Part shown: one piece after another, positions 21,365 to 33,487 of the stretch
How the letters are laid out: each line of letters starts with the position of its first letter
Position numbering within the stretch: position 1 is the stretch's first letter
Assembly (NCBI GenBank): GCA_009746045.1
Contig: RPFO01001472.1
Location: 2,501-66,500, forward strand
Origin: Mesostigma viride
Taxonomy: Eukaryota; Streptophyta; Mesostigmatophyceae; Mesostigmatales; Mesostigmataceae
Direction: 5' to 3'
Length of the DNA stretch: 64,000 bases
Made by a program: the position numbers and the translations under genes
Notes under the pieces: model-generated
The model's input: only the letters and a program-made list of their open reading frames with translations
Told to the model about the DNA's origin: nothing
Database searches by the model: none

Positions 21365-24300
21365 CTTGAGCCTGCACACATCCCTGAACCCTGGAGGGTG
21401 CCCCCAGGGGTGTGTAATGAAGCTGCTAGTGACAGCAGTGAGGGGCAGCCCCATGCTCTAGTGAAAGAGCCTATTGGACACGATGGGGCAAGCTTGGTTA
21501 CCACAGAGAGTATGCCAGCTGTAGCTGCAGTGGTTACTCGCCAACGTGCCCGCCATGGCGGTGCTGAGCCTGAGGTAGGACCTGGTGATGTGGACCCAGG
21601 TGGATCTCAGAAGCATTCTGACCGTGCAGGACTGGCACAGGATGGTCAGGATGAGGATAGGGCTGGAGACAGTCTGACAGGCACGACCCTGGTGCCTCCT
21701 GTACATAAGGGATCTGTACATACCTTGAGTGCTAATAATGACAATAAAAGGTTTTCTCTCTTGTATGACATTGCCTCAAGGTTGCATACCATGTTTGGCC
21801 ATGCAGCTCAGTCTTTGCAAGTTGCTAGACGGCTGGGAGGAAGTGAGTTGTACTCCATCTGCCAACAGGTTGCTCAAGCTTGCAAGTGCAGGCTAGTTGC
21901 TAGAAAGCCCAAGCAGTCTCATGCCAGGACTCCTATTTTGCAGCCAGGCCATGTGCAGGTAGATATTCAGAGAATCAGGGGTTTGAAGCTGCTGGTGGCA
22001 GTGGACAGATATACCAAGTACAAGACCCTAGAGATCCTGCCTGACATGGAGAAGCCTACATTGATTGCTGCTCTGAAGTTGACAAGGAGCAGGTACCCTG
22101 GGTTGGAGTTGTTGCAGTGTGACATTCAGTTTGAGTGCTGTGAGAACCTGCCAGAGTTTCCAGAGTTGCTGATTACACCCAGGGAGAGCCACGGCCAGCA
22201 AGGGGTGGTGGAGAGAGCCATCCAAGAGATCAAGACTGTGCTGCTGGTGGAGAGGATTCCAAGGACGTCATCTGCCATTGTGACATCTGCATGGCTACGT
22301 TCTGTGGAGGACAGGCTGAACCTGAGGACTCCCATGTTCTTTGGTGACATTGCCATCAATCCTCTTATGCTGCATACCAGGATGCTGCCAGCTGATGCTG
22401 AGCAGGCATGGAAGGAGAAGCTAGAGGCCAAGTTCCTCAAGCTGAGGCAGAAAGACAAGGGCTGGAGTGTCCTAGAACCTAACGTTGGACAACAGGTTGT
22501 TGTGTGGAAGGAACCAAGCTTTCCAGGGAAACGTGGCAGCTGGCATGATGGGGTGGTGACCCGAGTAGAAGCCGCTGGCCATAAGTGCTGGGTGGCCATT
22601 GATGGCTCCCAAGCAGTGCACCGTCTGTCCTGGTCAAAGATCCGTCCCCGGGGAGGTAATCAAGGAGACCTCTTCCAGGTGCCCGCTGGTGTACAAGGCG
22701 GGGGTGACGTGGAGCTTCCTGATCAGGGTGCTACAGCTGTATCGAGCCCTCAGGGTGACCCTGGCCCGGCCCCTGGGGTACCTTCACATACGGTGGTTGG
22801 GCAAGCAGGCGGACAGGCTGCACCTCCGGAACGGCCCGACACCAGGCCTAGGGGTGTGCGTCTATCAGATATTGTACAGGCTTTGCAAAGAGCCAAGAAG
22901 GAGCCTAAGGTGTCCAAGCTTGTCCAGTTGGATGAACCTGAGGTAGCTGCCATGGAGATAGATACCAATGCACAGGTTTCTGTCATGGGACCTCAGCATA
23001 CAGGAGAACTGCTGGTCGGAGAACCAAGTTGCCCCTGGGTGTCTGATTTCAGTGGTAGGACGCATCTAAGGGTGTTGGGAGAGGTTACTGCCCCTGTCAT
23101 GGGTGTGGATGTGACCTTCCTTGTCCTAGAGGACTATGATGGCCCTGTGATTTTGGGTCAGAATTTTCTGGGCAATCCTGGGATTTCTATCAGAGCTACA
23201 GCTCTGAGAAGAGATGGCTGGGGGATGATTCCCCTAGAAAATTTCAGGACAACATTTCCAGTCAGGTGCAGGGCCAAGCCGGTCAAGGGTGTAAAATGGG
23301 ATGAAGGGGAGGTGCCCCCAGCGGCCAGTTTGGTGATTCCAGCTGTGTTGCACCCCAGCAGTATTGGCATAACTCACAGGAGCCTTGCTGCACACTCTCC
23401 TTTGACATATGACCAGCTGGTCCAAGAGATGAGCTCGCCTACTTTGTTTGAGGCTTGGAAGCTCGCCTTCTCCAAGGCATTGGAGGAGTGGTTGCAGTTT
23501 GAGTGTGCTGCACCAACAGACAGACGTCCCCCAGCATCAAGGAAGCTTGCTTTGAGATTTGTGCTGAAGAGGAAGGTTGTGGATGAGGTATCAGTGCCCC
23601 ATGTCAGGCCTGTCCTGAATGAGTATCACGGCACGGGGAGTCTGCCAGGAGAGGAGCTATACACGCCAGGGATGCTACACGACACATGGAGAATTTTGCT
23701 ATGTCTCTACGTGGGGTTGCTGAACAGGGGAGCAGCTATGTCATCAGTGCTGCTGGACTTCAAGAGGGCATTTTTAAAATCTGATCCAGAAGTGGCCAGG
23801 AGGGTGTGGAAGCAGGATGAGCCTTACTGTGTTGAGGTGCCTGCCATCTGGAAGCTGGAGCTGCATCAACAATTCCTGGTTATTCTGAAGGGCCTGGAAG
23901 GACTCAGGTCGAGCCCAATCATCTGGAGACTCACGCTGCAGGAAGCTCTGATCAGTGAGTGTGGCTTGAGAGTGTCTTCAGTTGATCCCTGTTTGCTGCT
24001 GGCCCAATGGGAGGGTCTGCCAGTGTATGCTAGTTTGCATGGAGATGATCTGCATTTGCTAGCCCCCACGACCTGGCTGAAGAAGTTTATTCCTGTCATC
24101 AGTGGCAAGTTTTCACTGGGCAAGGAGCTGTGGCAGGAGCCCAACAAGCCTGTAGTGTTCTGTGGAATGCAGGCTACCCTGTTCAGGAGGGACGGGGAGT
24201 GGAGTATCAGGCTTCAGGCTGGAGGAGATTATAAACAGACCATTGTGAAGGCCTTGCCAGAGAAGATCACCCAGGCTGCAGGACCTGAGTTGAGAGGCAT

Positions 24301-24722
24301 GTGGGCCTGGTTTGCCAGCATCTGTGGTCCGTCTCTGATGGTCCATAGCAGAATGCCTGATGAGGTGCTTGAGGATGAGAAGCCTCGAGTCATAGCCCGG
24401 TTGGTGGAGAGTACCCCTGATCTGATTTTGTCTGGGATTGACTTTGCCCAGCCTATCACCTTGGAGATCTTTGTTGACAGTTCCATGGATGCTCGCCAGG
24501 TTACCAAGGTCAGGGGGAGATCTGCTGCTCTGTTTGCTTTTTATCAGAGCAGGGCAAGTTTGTTCAGCTGGTACAGCAGACTGCAGAAGAGGGTCTGTAT
24601 CAGTTCAGATGTGGCAGAATGCAGGGCCATATGCGAGGGGATCCAGTCCAGCCTGTACATAAAGGAGTTAATGCTGGAGCTGGCTTCAGTTACCCCTTGG
24701 ACCTTGCAGATGGAGACGTTGT
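21365..24722 (+). pseudogene. pol of Copia-like element A (integrase, protease-like, RT, RNase H), interrupted by element B
   Basis: This frame is the same as gag, separated only by the TGA at 21362. Integrase comes first: LHTMFGHAAQSLQVARRLG, then VQVDIQRIRGLKLLVAVDRY (first D), LLQCDIQFECC (second D) and HGQQGVVERAIQEIK (E). Next is a retropepsin-like segment, MEIDTNAQVSVM near 22952 and VILGQNFLG near 23147. RT follows (SVLLDFKRAFLKSD, GLRSSPIIWRLTL, YASLHGDDLHLLA near 24025), then RNase H (LEIFVDSSMDARQV, CISSDVAECRAI). The frame continues exactly at 30036 after removal of element B. The order INT-PR-RT is unlike standard Copia (PR-INT-RT). The RT active site reads HGDD, not YVDD. Confidence 0.88.
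24718..24722. repeat. target duplication of Copia element B, left (GTTGT)
   Basis: GTTGT is repeated at 30031-30035 immediately outside the right LTR. Removing element B plus one copy restores the RNase H frame of element A. Confidence 0.9.
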
Positions 24723-25530
24723 TGTTAGGGATATTATATCCACCTGGCCACAATATATCCCAGCCTGATTTATTTCTTGTTGGATTTATTCCTTATGGAC
24801 TGGGAATTTGATAGCTATGATGAGCTAGATGGAACAGGCTCAATGAGCTGATCAATATTCATGTGCCATAGTCCTATACTTGGACATGGATGACTTGTAA
24901 CCTGAGTCAGCCTAGTAGCATCACGTATTTGATTGACAAGTGGTGCTATGGCCTATTGGACAAGTGTTTGGTCCATGAGCTGACAAGTGTTGGCAGCTCA
25001 TGATGACACATGTTATCACTTACATGATGACAAGTGGGTAGACTCATTGCATGACACTTGTCACTCCAAGGAGAAGAGATGTGTCACTTTATTAATCATG
25101 TTATGTGGCACATTATTACGTAGACACTTGGCATCTAGCTATTATGCCAGCTCATTGGATCATGTCTAGAATGTTCTAGGAATGTTCTAAGAATATGCCA
25201 GGAATATTCCTGGAATATACTGAGAATATGCTGGGAATATGCTAGGAATATGCTAGGATGTTTCTACAAGCTTCTGTGATGATGTCATTGCTGATGTCAT
25301 CCTTCCTAGCCTAAAAGGTATAAAAGGAAACTGCCCCCTAAGGGCAGGTACCTCCATTCAACCTCCATTCAAGCTCTTCTCCAACTATTATATTCTAATA
25401 AAGCCATTTATTCTTCCACGTAAATTGTCTTCAACCTCTCTTTCTTTCAGCACCTGCAAGGTGTGTGGGTAGCAAGGCCAAGCACAAGGCATTGTGTAAA
25501 ACCCATTAGTTTCCTCTCCCAATCCAAACA
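24723..25530 (+). repeat. left LTR of Copia element B
   Basis: The LTR is 808 bp. A TATAAAAGG box lies near 25319 and AATAAA near 25397, matching promoter and polyadenylation signals of an LTR. Near 25165-25265 there is a run of GGAATAT/GAATATGC repeats. Confidence 0.93.
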
Positions 25531-25542
25531 TGGTATCGGAGG
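25531..25542 (+). other. primer-binding site, Copia element B
   Basis: TGGTATCGGAGG abuts the LTR. This resembles the initiator-Met tRNA 3' complement (TGGTATCAGAGC) used by many plant Copia elements. Confidence 0.7.
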
Positions 25543-25613
25543 TTTGTTACTGAGGAACAAGAAGACCACTGTGAACCCAGAGACATCCAGTTCCATTGGC
25601 GACTGAAGACACC

Positions 25614-28071
25614 ATGGCTACCAAGGAAGCGTGCTACAAGCAATTCCGGGCAACAAGCAAGTCCATCACAACGTTTGATGGGCGGCCTCTGAGGAAATGG
25701 GAAGAAATCAAGGCTGTGTTGAAGGCCTTAGCATCGGCCTATTGTGACCTGGTCAAGGTCCTAACTGGAGAGGAGGATTCGCTAAAGGAGGTCAAGACTG
25801 CGCTGCTGGTGGCGGAGGAGCTACTGCACGGAAGGCGTTCTGCTCAAGCAAAGAAGGAGGGCTCCCCTAACGGCCAGGTTTTCCACACTACTACGAAGAA
25901 AAGTGGAGGAAAGAGGCGGTGCAATTACTGCAAGAAGGCCGGGCACGTGGACACCCAGTGCTGGGAGAAGCATCCGGAGCTGAAGCAAGAACGCAAGAAC
26001 AAGGCAACGCGACGGAACCAAGCGAGAAAGGAGCACTCACCAGGTGCCAGCGAGGCGCGTATCACCGAGGAGGCTGCGGAGCGGTCCGGCTTCGTCTTCG
26101 CCACCATCGCCGAGTCGCCATCGCCGTCGGATGCTGCTGCACTCACGCAGTATGAAAAGAAAGCACCGACCAGCTGGGTGCTGGATTCCGCAGCGAGCTG
26201 TCACATGACGCCATGCCCGTCGGACTTCGTGTGCCTGCACCCTCATGACAGGGAAATCGCCGGCTCAGGCGGCCAACTGAAGGCGGCAGCCATCGGGACT
26301 GTCAAACTGAAGCTGCCGGGTCAGGACGCGGACGTGCACCTCCAAAACGCGCTGCTCGTTCCCAGGCTGAGCACCCGACTTCTATCAGTCGGCCAGCTCG
26401 TCAAGGATGGCCACAAGGTCGACCTCGCCCAGCGGGTTGCTGTGCTGGACAGCAGGCACTGCAGCATCGGGACGAGGAACAACACCTACTTTTTGCCCGC
26501 GCACGGTGCGGACGCAGCGATGGACGCCATCCCAGAGCTGAAATCGTCGGCGACGAGCTTCAAGAACGACGCTGCCTGTCAAGGGCAGAAAATGGCGAGC
26601 AGCGAGCGCAGCATCTCACGTGCCTCGGGACACGCGGCGGAGTGGCTGGCCGTGGGCCTAACGGTCATACTGGCCATGCTTGCCCGTGTATGCGGGATCG
26701 GGGGCGGCCTACTGGGCATTACTCGCACACTGCGTGGCTTTATATACTCTGCGCCGGCCCAGTGGAAGTTCACGCCAATTCGAGAAGTTTCCAGCGCAAT
26801 GGAGAAAACCGTGTCAGACGCTGAAGTACTTCCAGAAACCGCGGTCCAGAACAGCCCAGTGCAGGCGGTAGGGTTGTACCGAATAGTGTTCCGAATACCG
26901 AATATCCCCCGAATACCGAACCGAACACCGAATTTGTTCAGTATACGGCGAACGGTTTGTCCGTCTGAATATATTCGGTATCGGTATCGGGAGGCAAGCT
27001 CTACTTTCGAACATGTTCGGTATCGAAATCGGGACACCCAACTATTCGACGAATATATTCGTAGTTCCGAATATCGAATAGTAGTACCCCTACTAGCGGG
27101 CGGCGCAGCCTCCAGCCTCCACTCACCAGCTGGCGCGGTCATGCCTCCGCCGACTCATGAGTTAGGCCAACGCCCAAAAGCTGAATGCACAATGCAGGGA
27201 AGGCAATTGTGCTAGTCTAAGTATTAAACATTAAAATTAAGTGTATCTAATTGATATACGAAGGCAAAATGAAAAAAGTTAAAACGTTAGCCTCCGACAA
27301 TCTGGAGCGTCCGATGATGGATCCAACGGCCGCGATAAACCCGCTAAGTTAGCGGCCTAAGCGCTAAGTTAGTTGATACAATATAATTAATATAAGTCTC
27401 ATTAATATATTTGATACAAGTTGTCTACCTAATACGTTGTAGCGAAAATAGTAGCTACTGTCGTCATTATTCGATCGGCGTCCGAATAGTTCGGAGAGCT
27501 ATTCGGTGTTCGATTCGGGAAGGGCCCTTCAGCTCCGAACATATTCGGTATCGGTATCGGGAGGCAAGCTCTATATTCGGCATCGGGTTCGGGGCACCCC
27601 CCTGGTCCGAGTATCCGATTCGGCAAGCCAAAACGCTATTCGGTACAACCCTAGCAGGCGGAGCGCGTTGTCGCCGCCAGCATACCAGGTGACGCTGGTG
27701 CTCGTAACCCAAGTCCGGCGACCAGACCAAAGGCGCGGCGCTCGAACGCTGCCAGCCTAACTGAGGGGGAACAAATTCGTTGCGCGAGGGCGAAATCGAC
27801 CAAGCTGCCAAAATTTTCTAAGTCCTGGACTGCCAAGTCCGGTGCTGGCGCGAGGCCTCGAGCGAGCCGACAACGACGTGGACAGCGACCTGTCAGCCAC
27901 AGTGCGGTCAAGCACCAACGGTCAACTCAGGTGCAAAATGCTGCCAAGGTATCACGTCGGTCAGTTTACGGTGTTCGGCCAGGCTATGGCATTTGCAACT
28001 GCGCTAGCTGCAACGACCCTTGGAAATTGTCGCCCAGGATGCACAGACCCCACTCCTCAAGGTTGCCCTAA
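25614..28071 (+). pseudogene. gag-protease frame of Copia element B, split by a hAT-like MITE
   Basis: ATG 25614. The order is: a helical N-terminal region; a CCHC zinc knuckle, CNYCKKAGHVDTQCW (near residue 105); a Copia-type protease, SWVLDSAASCHMT (near residue 190), with the following LSVGQLVKDGHKV typical of Copia pre-integrase; a hydrophobic stretch (WLAVGLTVILAMLARVCGIGG) that could span a membrane; then the MITE at 26869-27653. Removing the MITE and one 8 bp duplication keeps the frame open to TAA 28069-28071 through a basic R/K/S-rich region. The basic tail and hydrophobic stretch are not normal Copia parts and may be captured sequence. Confidence 0.8.
26869..27653. mobile_element. 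hAT-like MITE with 8 bp target duplication
   Basis: The ends are TAGGGTTGTACCGAATAG and its complement. It is flanked by GCAGGCGG at 26861-26868 and 27654-27661. An 8 bp duplication and TAGGG ends are the hallmarks of hAT elements. The 785 bp interior is full of CCGAATA/TATTCGG motifs, including a repeated TATTCGGTATCGGTATCGGG (about 26975 and 27542). It contains no transposase. Confidence 0.88.
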
Positions 28072-29222
28072 TGTTTTGTCTGTGGGAAATGAACTTGTAT
28101 GTCGACTTTTGTGTCGTGTTTGCTGGAACTTGTGAGGCGCCGTAAGCGTGCGTTTTCTGGTTCTTTCTTTGTGTTCTTCCAGCAATTATGTGTTTATTTT
28201 GCCATGCGTTCAGTGGCGATGGCCCACGCATTTTGGTATTGTTCCCACGAGACGTTTTCTACGTACCTGGAGTGTATCTCCAGAGTTTTTGCACGCTATT
28301 TGTGGCACTGGTCTGCGGCGTAGTGAAGCGCCGTTGTATCGTCGACTACGACTTGTTTTCGTGAGTTAAGTGCCTGTGACGCGTGTGTTATTTTGTTTTG
28401 TGCTGAGAGCATTGCTTTTATGCAAGTGTTTACGTCCTTTCTGTCGAATTTGGCTGTGCATGTCGGCATAGCCTGTAATGTCGGACGTTATGTTTACTCT
28501 CGGGCATTGATTTGTGAATCGTGACGAAGTAATCGTTACTTATGTGTTCGCCTTTGTGGCGGTAATGTTTTGCACGTCCTGTTTTCTTTGCTATGAAGCG
28601 CGTTTATCTGTTATGGCCACTGTGTCTTGTGTTGAAGGTTGTATTGTACCTTGTTTGTGTGGCATTTGTTGCCATGTTTGTTTGCTCACCCTGTTTATTT
28701 GGCGTAAAACGTGATGTTGGTGTCATTGATTTTGTGAGATGGCGTACGTTATGTTGCTCCGTGTGTGTACAGCACGTGTTGTTGCCGTTACCCTACCTCT
28801 ATACCGTTTGGGTTAGCTCATAGGGACCTTCTTTGTTGGCATGTGTTGCCGTATTATATGTGTGGGACTGTGTGCCCCTATTGTGTCCATGGGCAGCCGC
28901 TTTGAGTGAGGGGGGAATGTAGCATCTAGAGCACTTTTTCCAACTAAGGGTTGGCTATCAGCCATCCAGGATGGGCAGCTAGTGCGTCGCTGCTATGGTT
29001 GGACACTCATTCGCGTTGCCGCGGGGGGGGACGGATCAGTGGCGGTAGTGCGGCTCATGACCGCATGTTGGAGCTTCAAGCGTTTCACGAGGACGGCATC
29101 TTCATTTTCAGTTGCACCATGCTAGCAACTGGACGGCATGCTACGAGCATGTGGTTAAGGGGGGTGTTGAGATTCCACCTACCCAGTCATCTCTTGCATT
29201 GTGCCCATGTGGCTAAGGGGGG
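28072..29222 (+). other. 3' untranslated interior of Copia element B
   Basis: There is no coding region. The 28140-28860 part is T/G-rich with many short pyrimidine runs. AAGGGGGG followed by TGTTAGGG occurs at the LTR border (29215-29222). A similar AAGGGGGGTGTTGAG occurs about 65 bp earlier, near 29157, probably a duplicated polypurine tract. Confidence 0.6.
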
Positions 29223-30030
29223 TGTTAGGGATATTATATCCACCTGGCCACAATATATCCCAGCCTGATTTATTTCTTGTTGGATTTATTCCTTATGGAC
29301 TGGGAATTTGATAGCTATGATGAGCTAGATGGAACAGGCTCAATGAGCTGATCAATATTCATGTGCCATAGTCCTATACTTGGACATGGATGACTTGTAA
29401 CCTGAGTCAGCCTAGTAGCATCACGTATTTGATTGACAAGTGGTGCTATGGCCTATTGGACAAGTGTTTGGTCCATGAGCTGACAAGTGTTGGCAGCTCA
29501 TGATGACACATGTTATCACTTACATGATGACAAGTGGGTAGACTCATTGCATGACACTTGTCACTCCAAGGAGAAGAGATGTGTCACTTTATTAATCATG
29601 TTATGTGGCACATTATTACGTAGACACTTGGCATCTAGCTATTATGCCAGCTCATTGGATCATGTCTAGAATGTTCTAGGAATGTTCTAAGAATATGCCA
29701 GGAATATTCCTGGAATATACTGAGAATATGCTGGGAATATGCTAGGAATATGCTAGGATGTTTCTACAAGCTTCTGTGATGATGTCATTGCTGATGTCAT
29801 CCTTCCTAGCCTAAAAGGTATAAAAGGAAACTGCCCCCTAAGGGCAGGTACCTCCATTCAACCTCCATTCAAGCTCTTCTCCAACTATTATATTCTAATA
29901 AAGCCATTTATTCTTCCACGTAAATTGTCTTCAACCTCTCTTTCTTTCAGCACCTGCAAGGTGTGTGGGTAGCAAGGCCAAGCACAAGGCATTGTGTAAA
30001 ACCCATTAGTTTCCTCTCCCAATCCAAACA
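29223..30030 (+). repeat. right LTR of Copia element B
   Basis: This LTR corresponds base for base to 24723-25530 as far as I could compare, implying a very recent insertion. Confidence 0.93.
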
Positions 30031-30035
30031 GTTGT

Positions 30036-30268
30036 TGCTAACAGACAGCATGGGTATGGTCCAGTTTGTTCACAAGCAGCTGGCCAGAAGCCGGGACCTG
30101 GATTATTTGTTGCTGAAGGAGTTGGCCAGTTTGGTTGACTTGAAGCATATCCCTGGCGAGGAGAACCCTGCTACTGCATTGACAAAGCTGCCACACAAGG
30201 CCCCAGCCCAGTACAATGTACTGAGGAAGCTCATGAATGCTGACTGTCAAGTCGGTCTATCTGTCTAA
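30036..30268 (+). pseudogene. end of RNase H of Copia-like element A
   Basis: This continues pol of element A after the element B insertion: LTDSMGMVQFVHKQLARS, then LASLVDLKHIPGEENPATAL. It is the standard C-terminal part of Copia RNase H (DS, H-PGE-N-AD/AT). Stop TAA at 30266. Confidence 0.88.
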
Positions 30269-31079
30269 AAGCTGAGAGCTGGGTGCTTAAGTCTCTGGAT
30301 ATCAGGCTGCCAGGGAGCTTGATTGTACATAATCCTGAGCACACCTTGAGGGGTGAGACATGTCTCTGGTGTGGGAATGTCTGACATTGTCTCTGATGGA
30401 GAGATGTCTATCTGGGGTTTTCATCTCAGTCTGAGGTTTCCCCAGATCTGTGGTTTGTGGGCAGGGTTCGATTCCCTGGTGCCGTCTTAAGGCGGAGTTT
30501 CACGGACTGGCTGACCCATCCACCATGCTGGTGAGGTGGCGACAGGTCCCCTGATTTTCCACGGTTGGAACGAGTATGGGAGCTTGTGTTTTGCATGTGC
30601 TTCGCGTAGATGTTGTGTCTGGTTCGATAAGGGGCAGCAGACCGGCGCCGACTCCCGTCTGGGGGTCAGCAATGTTTTCTGATGAGCTGTTGTGGGTGAT
30701 CTGTGGGGTTTCGCCTAAGGTCCTGAAGGTTGTACATACTTCTCAAGTTCTTAGCTGAACACCTATGGGCTGCCACAGTTGGCCAACCTCTTGTACATGG
30801 GTAACACAACGAGCCTCCCGTGAAGGGATAGGGACTCATTGTAATTTGTTTGTGCTCCTGAACCAGTATGGGTGCTATGTACATATAATAAGGAATCCAA
30901 GCTGACTGTCATGCCCAGTGGGTGGTGACTTGTAGTCAGGGAGGATGTCCAGGAATCCAAGCTGGCTGTCATGCCCAGTGGGTTGTGACTTGTAGTCGGG
31001 GAGGATGTCCAGTACCCATTGTGTGTGTTTGTATGTAGACTTGTGTGAGCTGCTACAGCTCAAGAAAAGAAAGGATTGG
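30269..31079 (+). other. 3' untranslated region of Copia-like element A
   Basis: No gene here. It contains a tandem duplication of about 59 bp (30893-31012, units beginning GGAATCCAAGCTG) and ends with a purine-rich AAGAAAAGAAAGGA tract that fits a polypurine tract before the LTR at 31080. Confidence 0.65.
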
Positions 31080-31775
31080 AGTTAACGCCAAGCGCATTGG
31101 CGTGATCCTGATTTGGCATATCTCTGCGATTCCAGCGGCACCGGAACGAGTTCATTCCGACAAGTATCAAGAAAGTTATGGCGTTCCGACTTCCCGGTCG
31201 CGCGCGAGCGCGAGCCGGCTGTTCTTCTAAGTCGGACGTGAATATTTGCCGACGGCATATGGGGTCGACAGTAATTCCTGGGCTGACAGGAATTAGGTGC
31301 TGTACCTACGACGGTATTGGATTAATACGTCGTACGCAGGAAATAGGAACCTTAACCTGTGGTCTGTTGGTACCGCAGGATTAGTCCTGGACTTCTAGGT
31401 GCAGATGCAATAGTCACTGTGGACTGCGCTCTGTGGTCACTGTGCCTGTATGGCAGACCTACTGTATAGGAGCTGGGCGCTGTACAGGTAGTGAATACTG
31501 TACCGGGGGTGTTATTACTGAGCAGGCCTCCTAGGCTGCTCAGGACTAGCAAGCACAGTGCACAAGTATATAAACAATAGACCAGTGCCAAATGGGCATC
31601 TCTTGCGAGCCCGCCTCACGTGTTGTGCCTTGACTTGGCAAGCGCGTATACAAGCCTCAAGTGTGTGAGCGCTGTAACATTATCCAATTTTAACAAAGCT
31701 CCGTTTCCAACCATATTCACACATTGCTGCATTGCAACCATATCCTTCACATTGCGTTTGATAAGAACGTTAACT
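31080..31775 (+). repeat. right LTR of Copia-like element A
   Basis: The LTR is about 696 bp, AGTTAAC...GTTAACT. Its first 25 bases form a CGCCAA...TTGGCG hairpin absent from the left LTR. Confidence 0.88.
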
Positions 31776-31780
31776 AGATG

Positions 31781-33272
31781 GGTGGTCTGGTGAATGGAAG
31801 AACCCCCTGAGGACCCTTGGTGTCGCTTGGGAACTGGTCTCGCTTGGGGCAATCCCGTGCAAAGTGTCCCAGCTGGCCACACGTGAAACAGGCTCCTTTG
31901 GACTGCTCGACCATGGCACTGAGCTCCTCCATCACAGCGTTCAGCTGGTTCAGGGGCTTCTTAACAGCAGGCGCCTGGTTGCCTGCAGCAGGCTCCCACT
32001 TGAGGGAAAAGTCAGGGACACGGCACAGCGTGAGGGCATAAGACAGCACAGTATCCCACTTCCACTCGACATAGTCGAAAGGGGAAAAATGCTTGTCAAT
32101 ATCCACCCTGACTTGAGGGGAGAGCCCATGCAGAAACCTGTGAAGAGCTTCAGAATCAGAGCACTGGGGGATTTTGGCCCTCAGGTTGGTAAACGTCTCT
32201 ACGTATTGTGGTAGTGTCAGGCCAGACTGCGTACAGTTGGCCAACGCGTCCCGGTCCAGACGGAGCTGGTCCTGGGGAAGGAGAAAACGTCGAAATGAAA
32301 GCATGAGAGATGGCAAATCCTTGCAAGTATTACCTGCCGAGGATCGTAAAAACTCATCAAACCTGTCGGCTGCACTGTCGCTCATTCGCTGTCGAACCAT
32401 CTTCTTCTGGATGTCCAGGGAAAGTCGTTCTTCCGCTCGTTTGCCGTAGTTAGCAAAGTGGATAGCGAACACATCCTGGAATCGAGTAGAGAAATGATCG
32501 AAACTGCGGTGGGTTAGATTGGTGAGCGACAGCTTGTCTACGGATTCAATTTTTGGAAATGGCGGGGCGGAACCTTGATGCGGTGGTATAGTGACGGTCA
32601 CGGGGACGTCGCTGGCGGGGTGGTGAAGGTGACCGAGGTCGTCTGCGCTGGATCCTGCCTATCGCTATCCTGCGTCTCATTCCTCGTAGTAACTGCGGTA
32701 CTATTAGGTAAAACCCTTCCGTCACCCAACCGAGGAGCCTCTCTCCCCAATCCAGCAACCATGTCACGCATGGCCGCCTCCTCCTCCTCAATTCTCTGAC
32801 GAAGTCTTCCCACATCCTGTTCCACCTCCTCCACCATCTTTCTATACATCGCTGCGTGTTGTTCATCGTGTAATAATCTGATTTTAGCTGCTGAGAGGCG
32901 ATCCGCTGCAAGTCTGGTCCCGTCTCTTCCAGGCGTGGTATTTAGCGGGAAAAGAAATGAAGAAGATGCACTCCGCACAGGACTTGTTCGCGCGCTTGGA
33001 ATCCTGGGCGACAGTGACGCTCCTCGACCCACGCCTGTCAGCGATGGCTCGCCTGGTTGGAGACCAGATGCAATGACGGAAAACTTGGGCCCTATGGACA
33101 ACGAGGGCCGCCTCACTTCAGACATAGAAGTACGGTTGAAATCAAGTTGACGCCGTGGAGTATGAGTAGTTGTCTCAGCACCTTCCCTAGCAATGGGTTC
33201 CAGAGATGATGACGGATCTCCCAAACCTTGATTAGTAGGGGGTAAAGGTGATTGTGTCTTCGAACTACTCAT
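31781..33272 (-). pseudogene. Ty3 gag, N-terminal and central parts (one frameshift)
   Basis: A first frame starts at ATG 33272 and runs to 32598. It is a Ser/Pro/Thr-rich region followed by a coiled coil (KMVEEVEQDVGRLRQRIEEE). A second frame starts from 32601 and overlaps the stop by a few bases. It carries the capsid-like retrotransposon gag region (SLMLSFRRFLLPQDQLRLDR, LHRFLHGLSPQVRVDIDK) and a CCHC knuckle CFTCGQLGHFARDC. The frame then runs off at the nested element and continues at 18363. The switch near 32600 is probably a mutation, although overlapping reinitiation is conceivable. Confidence 0.88.
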
Positions 33273-33487
33273 ACTTCCACATGGAGTCGCGATCGTCTGC
33301 CTAGTAGAGACAACGGTTACGGCTGACTTCTAGTGTTACAGAGCAAGACAGTCACATCAGGATGTGTCTCAGTCTGTAACACCGTAAGTTTTCCGCAACT
33401 CTATGAATCTTCTCGGATGACAGACATCTGATCAACGTTGTACTACCCGGAAGGTTGCGACTTCAAGAGAAACACCAAAGTAGAGAT

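Larger units (their letters stand above)
24723..30030 (+). mobile_element. non-autonomous Copia retrotransposon B (gag-protease only)
   Basis: It has identical-looking 808 bp LTRs (24723-25530 and 29223-30030, offset 4500) with TGTT...AACA ends and a GTTGT duplication. A primer-binding site TGGTATCGGAGG directly follows the left LTR, and an AAGGGGGG polypurine tract precedes the right one. The interior holds one long gag-protease frame but no integrase, RT or RNase H, so it must be mobilised in trans. Confidence 0.92.
18369..31775 (+). mobile_element. Ty1/Copia-like retrotransposon A, nested in Ty3 gag
   Basis: LTRs lie at 18369-19063 and 31080-31775 (offset about 12710), with a 5 bp target duplication AGATG. 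The ends are AGTTAAC...GTTAACT rather than TG...CA. The interior encodes a broken 5' ORF, gag with a zinc knuckle, and pol with integrase, a protease-like region, RT and RNase H. A second Copia element (24723-30030) interrupts RNase H. A polypurine tract (AAGAAAAGAAAGGA) precedes the right LTR. Confidence 0.9.
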
